DNA of 32,063 bases. It comes from Candidatus Wolfebacteria bacterium RIFCSPLOWO2_01_FULL_45_19. GTDB lineage: Bacteria > Patescibacteriota > Minisyncoccia > UBA6257 > GWB1-45-9. The translations under genes were made by a program, and so were the position numbers. Location: contig MGIR01000004.1 of the NCBI GenBank assembly GCA_001793855.1, positions 5,475 through 37,537 on the forward strand. The letters are read 5' to 3'. Under the pieces are notes generated by a model. The model was not told the origin of the DNA. It did no database searches and was given only the letters and a program-made list of their open reading frames with translations. Within the stretch, counting starts at the first letter, position 1. Each line of letters opens with the position of its first letter. Positions 23,319 to 29,911 of the stretch are shown here, in pieces.

Positions 23319-24671
23319 ATGCGTTTAACTTTTCACGGCGGGGCGAAATCGGTTACGGGAGCGAACTATCTTGTTGAATCAGGGCAAGCAAATATTCTGG
23401 TTGATTGCGGCCTTATTCAGGGCGGTTATTATTGCGATAAGCGGAATTTTGAGCCGTTTCCTTACGAGCCGGACAAAATTTCGGCGGCTTTTATAACGCA
23501 CGCGCATATTGACCATACCGGCCGTTTGCCAAAGCTGATAAAAGACGGATTCAAGGGGACGGTTTATTCCACGCCGCCGACGCGTGAGTTTGCCGGTCTG
23601 CTTCTAGCAGATTCGGAAAATATTCTAAATAAGGAAGCGCAAAGGGAAAATCACGCGCCGCTTTACGGCATTGACGACGTTCAAAAATTAATGACTCAAT
23701 GGCAAGGCGTTTCATATCGTAAACCGATAGAAGAAAAAAGATTTAAAATTACGCTTTACGATGCCGGGCATATTTTGGGGTCAAGCGTTGTTGTTGTTGA
23801 ATCTGAGGGAAAGAAAATCGCTTTTTCTGGCGATCTCGGTAATTCGCCGTCGCCGATAATAATGCCTACGGAAAGTTTGGAAGAGCTGGATATTGATTAT
23901 TGCGTCATTGAATCCACTTACGGCGACCGCTTTCACGAAGACGTTGATAAGCGTAAGGGTATTTTGGAAAATATTATTGAAGCTACGGTAAAAACCGGGG
24001 GAGTTCTTATGATTCCCGCCTTCGCGATGGAGCGCACCCAGCAGTTGCTTTTTGAATTGAACGAACTCGTGGAAAACGGTCGCATTCCGCGCGTTCCCAT
24101 ATTCATAGACAGCCCGCTCGCGATTAAACTTACGGCGGTATATCGGGAATATAGAAGTTATTTTAATCCTGAAGTTCGGGATTTGATAAAATCCGGAGAC
24201 GACATTTTTAATTTCCGCGGTTTGAAAATGACTTTGGCTACCGAAGAATCCAAGGCGATTAATGAAGTTCCATCGCCGAAAATTATAATAGCCGGCTCGG
24301 GAATGTCGCAGGGTGGCAGAATTCTTCATCACGAAAGGCGTTATCTTTCCGACCCTAAAAACACCATTCTTTTTGTCGGCTATCAGGCAAAAAATTCGCT
24401 TGGCCGAAAGATTTTAGAAGGAGCGAAAATCGTCAAGATTTTCGGTGAAGAAGTTCCGGTAAATTGTCGCGTTGAGGCCATTGGCGGATATTCGGCTCAC
24501 GCAGACCAGGCACAGCTTTTAAATTGGCTGAAGCCGGCGCGCAAAACTCTCAAAAAGGTGTTTGTGGTCCAAGGAGAAGAAGAGGCAAGTGCGGCGCTGT
24601 TGCGAAAGATTCATGATGAACTTGCGATTGAGGCAGTCGCGCCGAATGTCGGAGACGTAATTGAAATATGA
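23319..24671 (+). CDS. Metallo-beta-lactamase/beta-CASP ribonuclease (CPSF-like)
   Basis: The 450 residues are an MBL-fold nuclease of the beta-CASP group, close in layout to bacterial and archaeal CPSF73-like RNases. Metal ligands are in HAHIDH (61-66), DAGHILGS and SGDLG. Beta-CASP motifs follow: ESTYGDR, IPAFAMERTQQ, DSPLA and GSGMSQGGRI, and the RMMBL segment contains GGYSAHADQ. This set fits RNA cleavage by a two-zinc centre. It lacks the long C-terminal domain of RNase J. Likely substrate is RNA; the exact role is not known. The next gene has its own -10 box, overlapping this gene's end. Confidence 0.93.
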   Translation: MRLTFHGGAKSVTGANYLVESGQANILVDCGLIQGGYYCDKRNFEPFPYEPDKISAAFITHAHIDHTGRLPKLIKDGFKGTVYSTPPTREFAGLLLADSENILNKEAQRENHAPLYGIDDVQKLMTQWQGVSYRKPIEEKRFKITLYDAGHILGSSVVVVESEGKKIAFSGDLGNSPSPIIMPTESLEELDIDYCVIESTYGDRFHEDVDKRKGILENIIEATVKTGGVLMIPAFAMERTQQLLFELNELVENGRIPRVPIFIDSPLAIKLTAVYREYRSYFNPEVRDLIKSGDDIFNFRGLKMTLATEESKAINEVPSPKIIIAGSGMSQGGRILHHERRYLSDPKNTILFVGYQAKNSLGRKILEGAKIVKIFGEEVPVNCRVEAIGGYSAHADQAQLLNWLKPARKTLKKVFVVQGEEEASAALLRKIHDELAIEAVAPNVGDVIEI

Positions 24672-24677
24672 TACAAT
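24669..24677 (+). promoter_or_regulatory. Extended -10 box for the LOG-like gene
   Basis: TGATACAAT includes the stop codon TGA of the MBL gene. The ATG begins exactly 6 nt after it, the same arrangement as at pilB/pilT. Confidence 0.55.
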
Positions 24678-24683
24678 CTGTCT

Positions 24684-25271
24684 ATGCCTAAAAATAACAG
24701 TGGGGATTTGAACTGGCTCAAGAATCAGCCGAATTATAAAATTTGCGTTTCCGGGGCGGCTGAAACAGGACATTGCGCCAAAGACGCGTACAAACAGGCG
24801 ATAGAAGTCGGCCGTGAAATAGCCAAGCGAGGAATGATTTTAGTTACCGGCGCCACAACAGGCATTCCTTATTGGTCCGCGAAGGGAGCGAAAGAAGAGG
24901 GCGGAATTGTAATAGGAATTTCACCGGCGGTGTCGCGGGAGGCGCATGTTAAAACCTTTCATTTGCCGCTTGATTATCATGATGTTATTATTTATACCGG
25001 CTTTGATTATTCCGGAAGAAATTTGCTTCTCACTCGGGCGTCTGATGCTATAATTTCAATATGCGGGAGAATGGGTACTTTGAACGAATTCACTATCGCT
25101 TTTGAAGACAATAAGCCCATCGGTGTTCTTGAGGGAAGCGGAGGTATGGCTGATATGCTGAGAAATATCATCGCGAACGCGTATCGCGGTTACGGTAAGG
25201 TTGTTTTTTCTTCCGAACCAAAACAGCTTTTGGACTCAGTAATTAAAATGGTCGAAAAAGAACAGGTTTAA
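24684..25271 (+). CDS. LOG-like / TIGR00725-type Rossmann-fold protein
   Basis: The 195 residues show a Rossmann-like fold with ICVSGAAETG at the start, a second loop LVTGATTGIP, and SICGRMGTLNEFTIAFE, where family members with phosphoribohydrolase activity have PGGxGTxxE. Here the motif reads CGRMGTLNE, so the Gly-Thr and Glu are kept but the first part differs. The family is often called lysine-decarboxylase-like, a misnomer; members such as LOG release cytokinin bases from nucleotides. The function of TIGR00725-type bacterial proteins is not established. It leads a run of four closely spaced genes. Confidence 0.85.
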   Translation: MPKNNSGDLNWLKNQPNYKICVSGAAETGHCAKDAYKQAIEVGREIAKRGMILVTGATTGIPYWSAKGAKEEGGIVIGISPAVSREAHVKTFHLPLDYHDVIIYTGFDYSGRNLLLTRASDAIISICGRMGTLNEFTIAFEDNKPIGVLEGSGGMADMLRNIIANAYRGYGKVVFSSEPKQLLDSVIKMVEKEQV

Positions 25272-25277
25272 AATAAT

Positions 25278-25541
25278 ATGCCAAAAACAAAAGAACCAAA
25301 ACCGATAGGAGAAATTAAGCATTATTACGGCGGCATCGGTGTTGCGGTGATTAAGTTTGGTAAGGCGGTGAAAGTTGGCGACAGAGTCAGCGTAAAAGGC
25401 GCGACTTCTGATTTCGAGGAAACGATTTCTTCAATGCAGTACGACCACAAAGAGATAAAAGGCGCGAAAAAAGGACAGGAGGTCGGCGTGAAGATTTCTA
25501 AAAAGGTTCGTGAAGGCGACAAGATTTACGAGATAAAATAG
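25278..25541 (+). CDS. EF-Tu domain-II-like beta-barrel protein
   Basis: The 87 residues make up a single translation-factor-like beta-barrel: IGEIKHYYGGIGVAVIKF, KAVKVGDRVSVKG, SSMQYDHKEIKGAKKGQEVGVKI and KVREGDKIYEI. The VGDRV...G and G..VG.K patterns match domain II of EF-Tu/IF2, where it touches the aminoacyl end of tRNA, and the C-terminal part of U32 peptidases. There is no GTPase domain. Such stand-alone copies occur in several lineages, from memory, without a known role. It sits between the LOG-like and mgtC genes, 0 nt from the latter. Confidence 0.8.
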   Translation: MPKTKEPKPIGEIKHYYGGIGVAVIKFGKAVKVGDRVSVKGATSDFEETISSMQYDHKEIKGAKKGQEVGVKISKKVREGDKIYEIK

Positions 25542-26030
25542 ATGGAAGTTTTCGGAGATGAAAATTTGATAATGATGGGTCAGGTTTTGTTGGCCGCGTT
25601 TTTGGGCGTATTGGTCGGAGCCGAGCGTGAACTTGCGCGCAAGCCAGCCGGAATGCGCACATACGCCCTGGTCAGCATGGGCGCTTGTATTTTTACAATA
25701 ATATCCATCTTTGCCGGCAGAATGTCCGGAATGATTTTAGGCACCCCGGATGACGCTTTTACAGACGTTTCGCGCATCGCGGCGCAAGTTGTGGTGGGAA
25801 TAGGTTTTATCGGCGCCGGTATGGCTATTTTTCAAGGAACAAAAGTGCGCGGTTTGACCACTGCGGCGGGTGTGTGGGTTTCTGCGGCGATAGGAATGGC
25901 AATTGGTTTCAGAATGTATTCGATAGCAATATTTACTACCTTTGTGGTTCTTTTAATTTTCGTTTTTTTGTGGCAGTTGGAGGTTAGGATAGTTAAGAGA
26001 TACGCCAGCGAACCGCCGGAAGATGTTTAA
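25542..26030 (+). CDS. MgtC/SapB-family membrane protein
   Basis: The 162 residues hold four to five hydrophobic segments and the family's conserved part: GAERELARKPAGMRTYALVSMGACIF, DVSRIAAQVVVGIGFIGAGMAIF and VRGLTTAAGVWVSAAIGMAIG. MgtC proteins are linked to survival at low magnesium and to control of the F-type ATP synthase in some bacteria; the short form without the C-terminal ACT-like domain, as here, is widespread. The exact role here is unknown. It starts right after the stop of the previous gene and overlaps the permease gene by 8 nt. Confidence 0.92.
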   Translation: MEVFGDENLIMMGQVLLAAFLGVLVGAERELARKPAGMRTYALVSMGACIFTIISIFAGRMSGMILGTPDDAFTDVSRIAAQVVVGIGFIGAGMAIFQGTKVRGLTTAAGVWVSAAIGMAIGFRMYSIAIFTTFVVLLIFVFLWQLEVRIVKRYASEPPEDV

Positions 26031-27156
26031 AAGTTTTATTCTTCCATCCGCGTTTTTGGCGGCGATGATTATCGGCGCCGGAGTGTTCGCTCTGCCTTTT
26101 ATTTTTTCCGTGGCCGGATTGCCGGTCGGCTTTTTTTATTTGGCTTTCTTTGGAACTGTTTTCGCCGTTATTCATCTTCTTTACGCGGATATTATTTTCA
26201 GGACTTCCGGAGAGCGGCATCGATTTGTCGGTTACGCTAAAATTTATTTAGGCAAAGCCGGTTTTTTTGTTTCTGTATTTACGACGGCAATAGGGCTTGT
26301 TTTGGCGCTTACTATCTATCTTGTTTTGTCAGCAAGTTTTTTAAACCTCGTTTTCCCCGCGATTGACGCATTTCAAGCCATTCTCATTTTTTGGCTGGCA
26401 GCTTCTTCTTTTATTTTTTTGAAGATTGAGAACCTTGCAAATTCCGAGGTTCTGGTTGCGGCTTCAATGCTCGCGATTATTTTTGTCGTATTTTTGTTTG
26501 GTTGGTTCAGCGGCGAAGCGAATATCGCTTATGCGGAAATTAATTACGCTTATTTTTTGCTTCCTTTTGGCCCGGTGCTTTTCGCACTCGCCGGACGGCC
26601 GGCAATTTCTTTCATTGTTGATTATTTTGACCATAATCAATTGCCGGCCGCCGCGATTAAAAAGCCGATTATAGTAGGTACTCTGGTGCCTGCCGCGGTT
26701 TATCTGCTTTTTGTTCTCGGCATTTTAAAAATTTCTCCGACCATCAGCGGAGACGCCGTTTCTGGTTTAATCGGCTATCTTCCGGCTTCGTTTTTGGTTG
26801 CCATTGGTTTGTTCGGCCTTTTTTCCCTGTGGAGTTCTTATACCATCATTTCAAGGGAAGTGGAGGGGATTTTCGCGCTTGATTTTCATCTGCCGTTAAG
26901 CATCGCGCTCATCGCGACCGTATTTCTTCCGCTTATTTTGTATTTCGCGGGATTGCAGAATTTTTTGGTTTTGGTCGCCGCGGCGGGAGGGATTTTTCTA
27001 GCTCTGGAAAGCATTTTGGTCGTTTTAATGTGGCGCGCGCTCGGCAAACGCGCTATTCCGCCATTGCTTGTACGCCGCGTTTCGGCGCCGGTTCTTTTCG
27101 GTATAATTTTAATCTTTATGGGCGGGATGCTGTACGAAATATTAAATTTATTATGA
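26023..27156 (+). CDS. Amino-acid permease-like membrane transporter
   Basis: The 377 residues have about eleven membrane segments. The first segment contains AAMIIGAGVFALPF, the G-A-G-V-F-A-LP motif of the APC/aromatic amino-acid permease group (HAAAP-like), which lies at the substrate site. The last segments are typical in spacing. CPR bacteria depend on outside nutrients, so an amino-acid importer makes sense, but the substrate cannot be named. The 8-nt overlap with mgtC means the two are translated together. The stop overlaps a TATGAT box that may drive the next short gene. Confidence 0.88.
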   Translation: MFKSFILPSAFLAAMIIGAGVFALPFIFSVAGLPVGFFYLAFFGTVFAVIHLLYADIIFRTSGERHRFVGYAKIYLGKAGFFVSVFTTAIGLVLALTIYLVLSASFLNLVFPAIDAFQAILIFWLAASSFIFLKIENLANSEVLVAASMLAIIFVVFLFGWFSGEANIAYAEINYAYFLLPFGPVLFALAGRPAISFIVDYFDHNQLPAAAIKKPIIVGTLVPAAVYLLFVLGILKISPTISGDAVSGLIGYLPASFLVAIGLFGLFSLWSSYTIISREVEGIFALDFHLPLSIALIATVFLPLILYFAGLQNFLVLVAAAGGIFLALESILVVLMWRALGKRAIPPLLVRRVSAPVLFGIILIFMGGMLYEILNLL

Positions 27157-27157
27157 T
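27152..27157 (+). promoter_or_regulatory. -10 box for the 41-residue ORF
   Basis: TATGAT overlaps the end of the permease gene; the next ATG starts exactly 6 nt after it, repeating the spacing seen elsewhere. Confidence 0.45.
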
Positions 27158-27163
27158 TAATTT

Positions 27164-27289
27164 ATGGCGAAACGCGGGTTGAATTTAGAAATGCCGAAAC
27201 GGCGCGGGGAACAGCGGGAATTTCCAAAGGGCGCCAAAGAGCCAAGCGACGTAGTTTATATCAAAATTGATTTTGCAAAAGCTGGTTAA
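27164..27289 (+). CDS. 41-residue basic protein
   Basis: The frame opens at ATG 27164 and closes at TAA 27287-27289. The product begins MAKRGLNLEMPKRRGEQR and ends VVYIKIDFAKAG: a basic first half and a possible beta strand at the end. No family is recognised. A -10-like box at the common 6-nt distance supports it. It overlaps the start of the O-antigen-ligase-like gene by 23 nt, and could couple translation of that gene, which has only a TTG start. Against it: it is short and its codons could be chance. Confidence 0.5.
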   Translation: MAKRGLNLEMPKRRGEQREFPKGAKEPSDVVYIKIDFAKAG

Positions 27290-28610
27290 AATTTCCTTTT
27301 TTGTCCTTCTGCTTTCTTTGCCGTTCGGCTACCGCCGGTTATTTCACCAATTTACATTCGGCTTTGACGAGTATGAGGCGATTTTTTTGTATGCAAGCGA
27401 TATTTTATTGATATTGTTCCTGGGTCTATTTACGGTTTTTGTTTTTAGATTCAAAGCGCAAATTTTAAATTTCAAAAACTTTTCTACTTCCCACTTCCTG
27501 CTTTTCACTTTCTTGTTTTTTGCCGCTGTTTCCATATTTCTGGCGCAATACCAGTTTTTGGCTTTGTATAATTTCGCGCGATTGTTGCTGTTGGTATTCG
27601 CCGCGCTTGCGATCGCGGCGTTAATACGAGACGAGGTCGTTAAATTGTCGCATATTTTCGGCGTTATTGCCGGTCTCGCGGTTATTCAGTCGTTTATAGG
27701 TTTTTTGCAGTTCGCGCGACAGGGGAGCTTGGGACTTTGGTTTTTGGGCGAATCGGTTTTAAGCCCATTCATCGGCGGGGCAGCCAAAATATCGGTTGCG
27801 GGAGGTGTTTTGCTCCGCGCCTATGGAACGTTTCCGCACCCGAACATTTTGGCCGCTTTCTTGTTGCTCGGTCTTCTTGCGCTGTATTATTTTTGGCTAA
27901 ATCGCTCTTACGAGCGATCGCCCGACCTAGAACGCAATGCGATCGGTTTAGGGCTAAACCCTTGGAGTGATATTATAATCGGTGTCGGCATATTTATTGT
28001 TGCTTACGGATTGATTCTTTCATTTTCACGCATCGGATGGATTGTCGCGGCTATCGGCATGATTTTGACTTTGGTTTGGACGCTATGCCAGAAAGAATAT
28101 CGCGTTCAATCCACACGCTTATTTATAATTCTATTTTCTATTTTCTGCTTTCTATTTTCTACAATTGGTTGGGCAATTTTTCCGCGAGCGAATATCGCGG
28201 CAGATGAACCGGCTGTTACTTATCGTTTATCGTACAACGAACTTGGTTTGCATTTAATAAAAGAAAATCAGCTTGGAGTTGGCGTTGGCAATCAGGTTAT
28301 TTATTCTGTGAAAAATGGCGCTTACAAAACACTCGGAATGAGCGAGGCATGGCAATGGCAGCCGATACATAACATATATCTCTTAATCGGTTCCGAAATT
28401 GGAATTTTGGGACTTTTCGTTTTTTTAGTTTTTCTCGCGCTTTCAATTTTCAAACTCGAAAATTTCATTCCCAAAATCATGCTTTTATCTTTATTAATTT
28501 TTGGTTTAGCAGATCATTTCTTTTGGACTCTTCAGCCCGGACGATTGATGTTGTGGGCAGTGGTTGGTATAGTGTTGGGATTAACAAGCGATAGGCGCGA
28601 GTCCTCGTAG
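27267..28610 (+). CDS. O-antigen ligase / Wzy-like polymerase membrane protein
   Basis: The 447 residues have ten or more membrane segments and a large loop near residues 310-365. GTFPHPNILAAFLLLG and the loop with LGVGVGNQVIY fit the Wzy_C (O-antigen ligase/polymerase) family, which joins or extends glycans on lipid carriers outside the membrane. The target glycan is unknown. No ATG is available near the N-terminus; TTG at 27267 (or TTG at 27273) is the probable start, since an in-frame TAG lies at 27252. Two heptamer arrays (27459-27514 and 28131-28158) are read in frame as hydrophobic segments. The last 10 nt lie inside the tRNA-Arg gene. Confidence 0.88.
   Translation: MILQKLVKISFFVLLLSLPFGYRRLFHQFTFGFDEYEAIFLYASDILLILFLGLFTVFVFRFKAQILNFKNFSTSHFLLFTFLFFAAVSIFLAQYQFLALYNFARLLLLVFAALAIAALIRDEVVKLSHIFGVIAGLAVIQSFIGFLQFARQGSLGLWFLGESVLSPFIGGAAKISVAGGVLLRAYGTFPHPNILAAFLLLGLLALYYFWLNRSYERSPDLERNAIGLGLNPWSDIIIGVGIFIVAYGLILSFSRIGWIVAAIGMILTLVWTLCQKEYRVQSTRLFIILFSIFCFLFSTIGWAIFPRANIAADEPAVTYRLSYNELGLHLIKENQLGVGVGNQVIYSVKNGAYKTLGMSEAWQWQPIHNIYLLIGSEIGILGLFVFLVFLALSIFKLENFIPKIMLLSLLIFGLADHFFWTLQPGRLMLWAVVGIVLGLTSDRRESS
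27459..27514 (+). repeat. Degenerate heptamer array inside the O-antigen-ligase gene
   Basis: Eight 7-bp units can be written: CAAATTT, TAAATTT, CAAAAAC, TTTTCTA, CTTCCCA, CTTCCTG, CTTTTCA and CTTTCTT. They encode a loop and the start of a membrane segment. Confidence 0.6.
28131..28158 (+). repeat. Heptamer array (CTATTTT) inside the O-antigen-ligase gene
   Basis: Units CTATTTT, CTATTTT, CTGCTTT and CTATTTT lie end to end in frame and encode part of the segment FSIFCFLFSTIGW. Confidence 0.75.
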
Positions 28611-28675
28611 TTTAATGGATAGAACATCGGCCTCCGAAGCCGGGAATGGCAGTTCGAATCTGCCCGAGGGCACCA
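28601..28675 (+). tRNA. tRNA-Arg (anticodon CCG), CCA encoded
   Basis: All four arms fold. Acceptor GTCCTCG pairs with CGAGGGC (one U-G), followed by discriminator A and an encoded CCA. The D stem is GTTT/GAAC, the anticodon stem TCGGC/GCCGG with loop CTCCGAA, giving anticodon CCG for the CGG codon. The T arm is GGCAG-TTCGAAT-CTGCC. The variable loop has four bases. The first 10 nt overlap the end of the upstream coding region on the same strand. It is followed at once by a perfect palindrome and a patch of tRNA-arm copies. Confidence 0.95.
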
Positions 28676-28717
28676 ATAAAATAAATAGGACAGACGTCTG
28701 TCCTATTTATTTTATTG
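28674..28717. terminator. 44-bp perfect palindrome, likely two-way terminator after tRNA-Arg
   Basis: Every base pairs about the centre at GAC|GTC: the left half starts inside the tRNA CCA end and the right half ends TTATTTTATTG. The outer part is A/T rich, so transcripts on either strand would form a stem followed by a U-rich run. Confidence 0.75.
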
Positions 28718-28720
28718 TGC

Positions 28721-28848
28721 GCAGATTCGAACTGGGAAGGGGGTCGGGGAAACGGGAGTTTTCCCGTGACGGAGTCCACGAACCGAAGGGTTCGTGAGCG
28801 CAGTCCCGCTTTTGGCGGGACGAGCAGTGAGATTCTGCCCGAGGGCAC
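28721..28848. repeat. Patch of tRNA-arm copies and hairpins behind tRNA-Arg
   Basis: GCAGATTCGAACTG (28721-28734) is the reverse complement of the tRNA T arm (28650-28663). TCTGCCCGAGGGCAC (28834-28848) is a direct 15-nt copy of the tRNA 3' part (28659-28673). Three hairpins lie between them: ACGGGA/TCCCGT (28752-28767), CACGAACC/GGTTCGTG (28777-28796) and GTCCCGC/GCGGGAC (28803-28821). It may be the scar of an integrated element or a tRNA-linked repeat. Confidence 0.65.
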
Positions 28849-28864
28849 AATGCAAATGGCAGGA

Positions 28865-28894
28865 TTGATTTTTTGATCTTCTTTGTACTATAGT
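28865..28894 (+). promoter_or_regulatory. Promoter for the alpha/beta hydrolase gene
   Basis: TTGATT (28865-28870) and TATAGT (28889-28894) are 18 nt apart. The transcript would have a leader of about 40 nt, unlike the leaderless promoters elsewhere here. Confidence 0.45.
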
Positions 28895-28928
28895 ATAGGT
28901 ACGTTTTTTGAGAATTTGTTATTAGCTT

Positions 28929-28934
28929 GGAGGG
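28929..28934 (+). promoter_or_regulatory. Strong Shine-Dalgarno site of the hydrolase gene
   Basis: GGAGGG lies 6 nt before the ATG at 28941. It is the only strong, well-placed Shine-Dalgarno sequence I see in the window. Confidence 0.75.
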
Positions 28935-28940
28935 TGCGCA

Positions 28941-29855
28941 ATGAGAAAGTTTCTTCTTCCATCACGGGATAGTCCGTTAGATGCGCGGATGAAGGAATGG
29001 CTTCGCCATTTTGATACGTACGACCATAGACCGGCAGAACCGACTATTGGCACTGTTGTGGTTCTTCCTGGATATCGTGAGACTATGTGGGATCTCGCCT
29101 CGTTGCTTAAGCGATTTGAAAAAGCTAAATTCAACATTTTTGTCGCGAACTTGCCAAATCACGGTACGAGCGCCGTCAGTAAACGCATGCGAGGAGTCAT
29201 TACCAACTTTGACGAATGCGTTGCCGAAACACGGCTTCTGCTAGATATGATATTCCGATCGGAATCCAGGGGAAATAAGCCGGTAATCTTTTTCGGTCAT
29301 AGCGCCGGGGGGATCGCCTGTATTCGTTTGCTGCAGAAGAAACCGTTTTTCCGCACGCGTATTTCTGGCTTTATCGGGCTAAGCGTGCCGTTTGTGGTTG
29401 ACCATGGCATACGTTCTTTTTTAAAACCTTTTGTAAAATATTTTTTATGGCTCGCGGTCAAGCTTCCGCGGCTCCCCATTGATTTTCTTCTTTTCACAAA
29501 ACAACGCCGCGGCATCCATCCGGAGGATATGAAAGACCCTCTTTATTACAGCGGGTCTCTGCCAATCGGTTTCGCGGCTGAGGTGTACAAGGAATCAATA
29601 TCTGCTCGCGAAGAAATTGCCAAACTCAATGTTCCGTGCCTCTTCGTTCACGGCGACAAAGACATTACTGCCGATTTTTCCGGCGCCGTCGAAGCATTCT
29701 CGTTAATTCCGCATAAAGATAAAACGTTTATCCCTCTTCTTGGCGTTGGGCATGAACGGCATGAAGTGTTTGACGAGTCTGGTATTGTGGAGCGTCGCAT
29801 TCTTCGGTGGGCGCTAAGACGCATTAAAAAGAAACAAAAAGAACCAAGACCGTGA
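28941..29855 (+). CDS. Alpha/beta hydrolase (monoacylglycerol-lipase-like), possible foreign gene
   Basis: The 304 residues are an alpha/beta-hydrolase: GTVVVLPGYRETMWD after the first strand, nucleophile S121 in GHSAGG, acid Asp in HGDKD (238-242) and H271 in GVGHERHEVF. The layout fits the serine aminopeptidase S33 / monoacylglycerol lipase group; the substrate is probably an ester or lipid, but not known. No signal peptide is seen, so it is cytoplasmic. It differs from its neighbours: strong Shine-Dalgarno site, a longer leader, a clear terminator, more CTN/CGN codon variety, and position behind a tRNA with tRNA-arm copies. I infer transfer; this needs composition statistics. Confidence 0.9.
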   Translation: MRKFLLPSRDSPLDARMKEWLRHFDTYDHRPAEPTIGTVVVLPGYRETMWDLASLLKRFEKAKFNIFVANLPNHGTSAVSKRMRGVITNFDECVAETRLLLDMIFRSESRGNKPVIFFGHSAGGIACIRLLQKKPFFRTRISGFIGLSVPFVVDHGIRSFLKPFVKYFLWLAVKLPRLPIDFLLFTKQRRGIHPEDMKDPLYYSGSLPIGFAAEVYKESISAREEIAKLNVPCLFVHGDKDITADFSGAVEAFSLIPHKDKTFIPLLGVGHERHEVFDESGIVERRILRWALRRIKKKQKEPRP

Positions 29856-29883
29856 AAGCAGGCGCGATTTCGCCTGCTTTTTT
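29855..29883 (+). terminator. Rho-independent terminator of the hydrolase gene
   Basis: AAAGCAGGCG pairs perfectly with CGCCTGCTTT around a CGATTT loop, followed by more T. It starts at the last base of the stop codon. Confidence 0.9.
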
Positions 29884-29888
29884 GCGTG

Positions 29889-29897
29889 TGCTAAAAT
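29889..29897 (+). promoter_or_regulatory. Extended -10 box for the uracil-DNA glycosylase gene
   Basis: TGCTAAAAT, the same box as before the SDR and the 54-residue ORF, ends 14 nt before the ATG, giving a very short leader. Confidence 0.5.
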
Positions 29898-29911
29898 TAA
29901 TTTAATTAGCG

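Noticed and set aside
23781-24332. 183-codon reverse frame inside the MBL nuclease gene
   Set aside because: It is antisense to a gene with clear catalytic motifs and has no recognisable domain or start signal.
28612-28848. Reverse frame across the tRNA and palindrome (ending GQIRTAIPGFGGRCSIH)
   Set aside because: It is the antisense reading of tRNA-Arg and repeats; a common false gene type.
28834-28848. Direct tRNA 3'-end copy as attachment site of a genomic island
   Set aside because: No integrase is nearby and no second copy is seen beyond the hydrolase gene, so island borders are not supported; kept only as a repeat.
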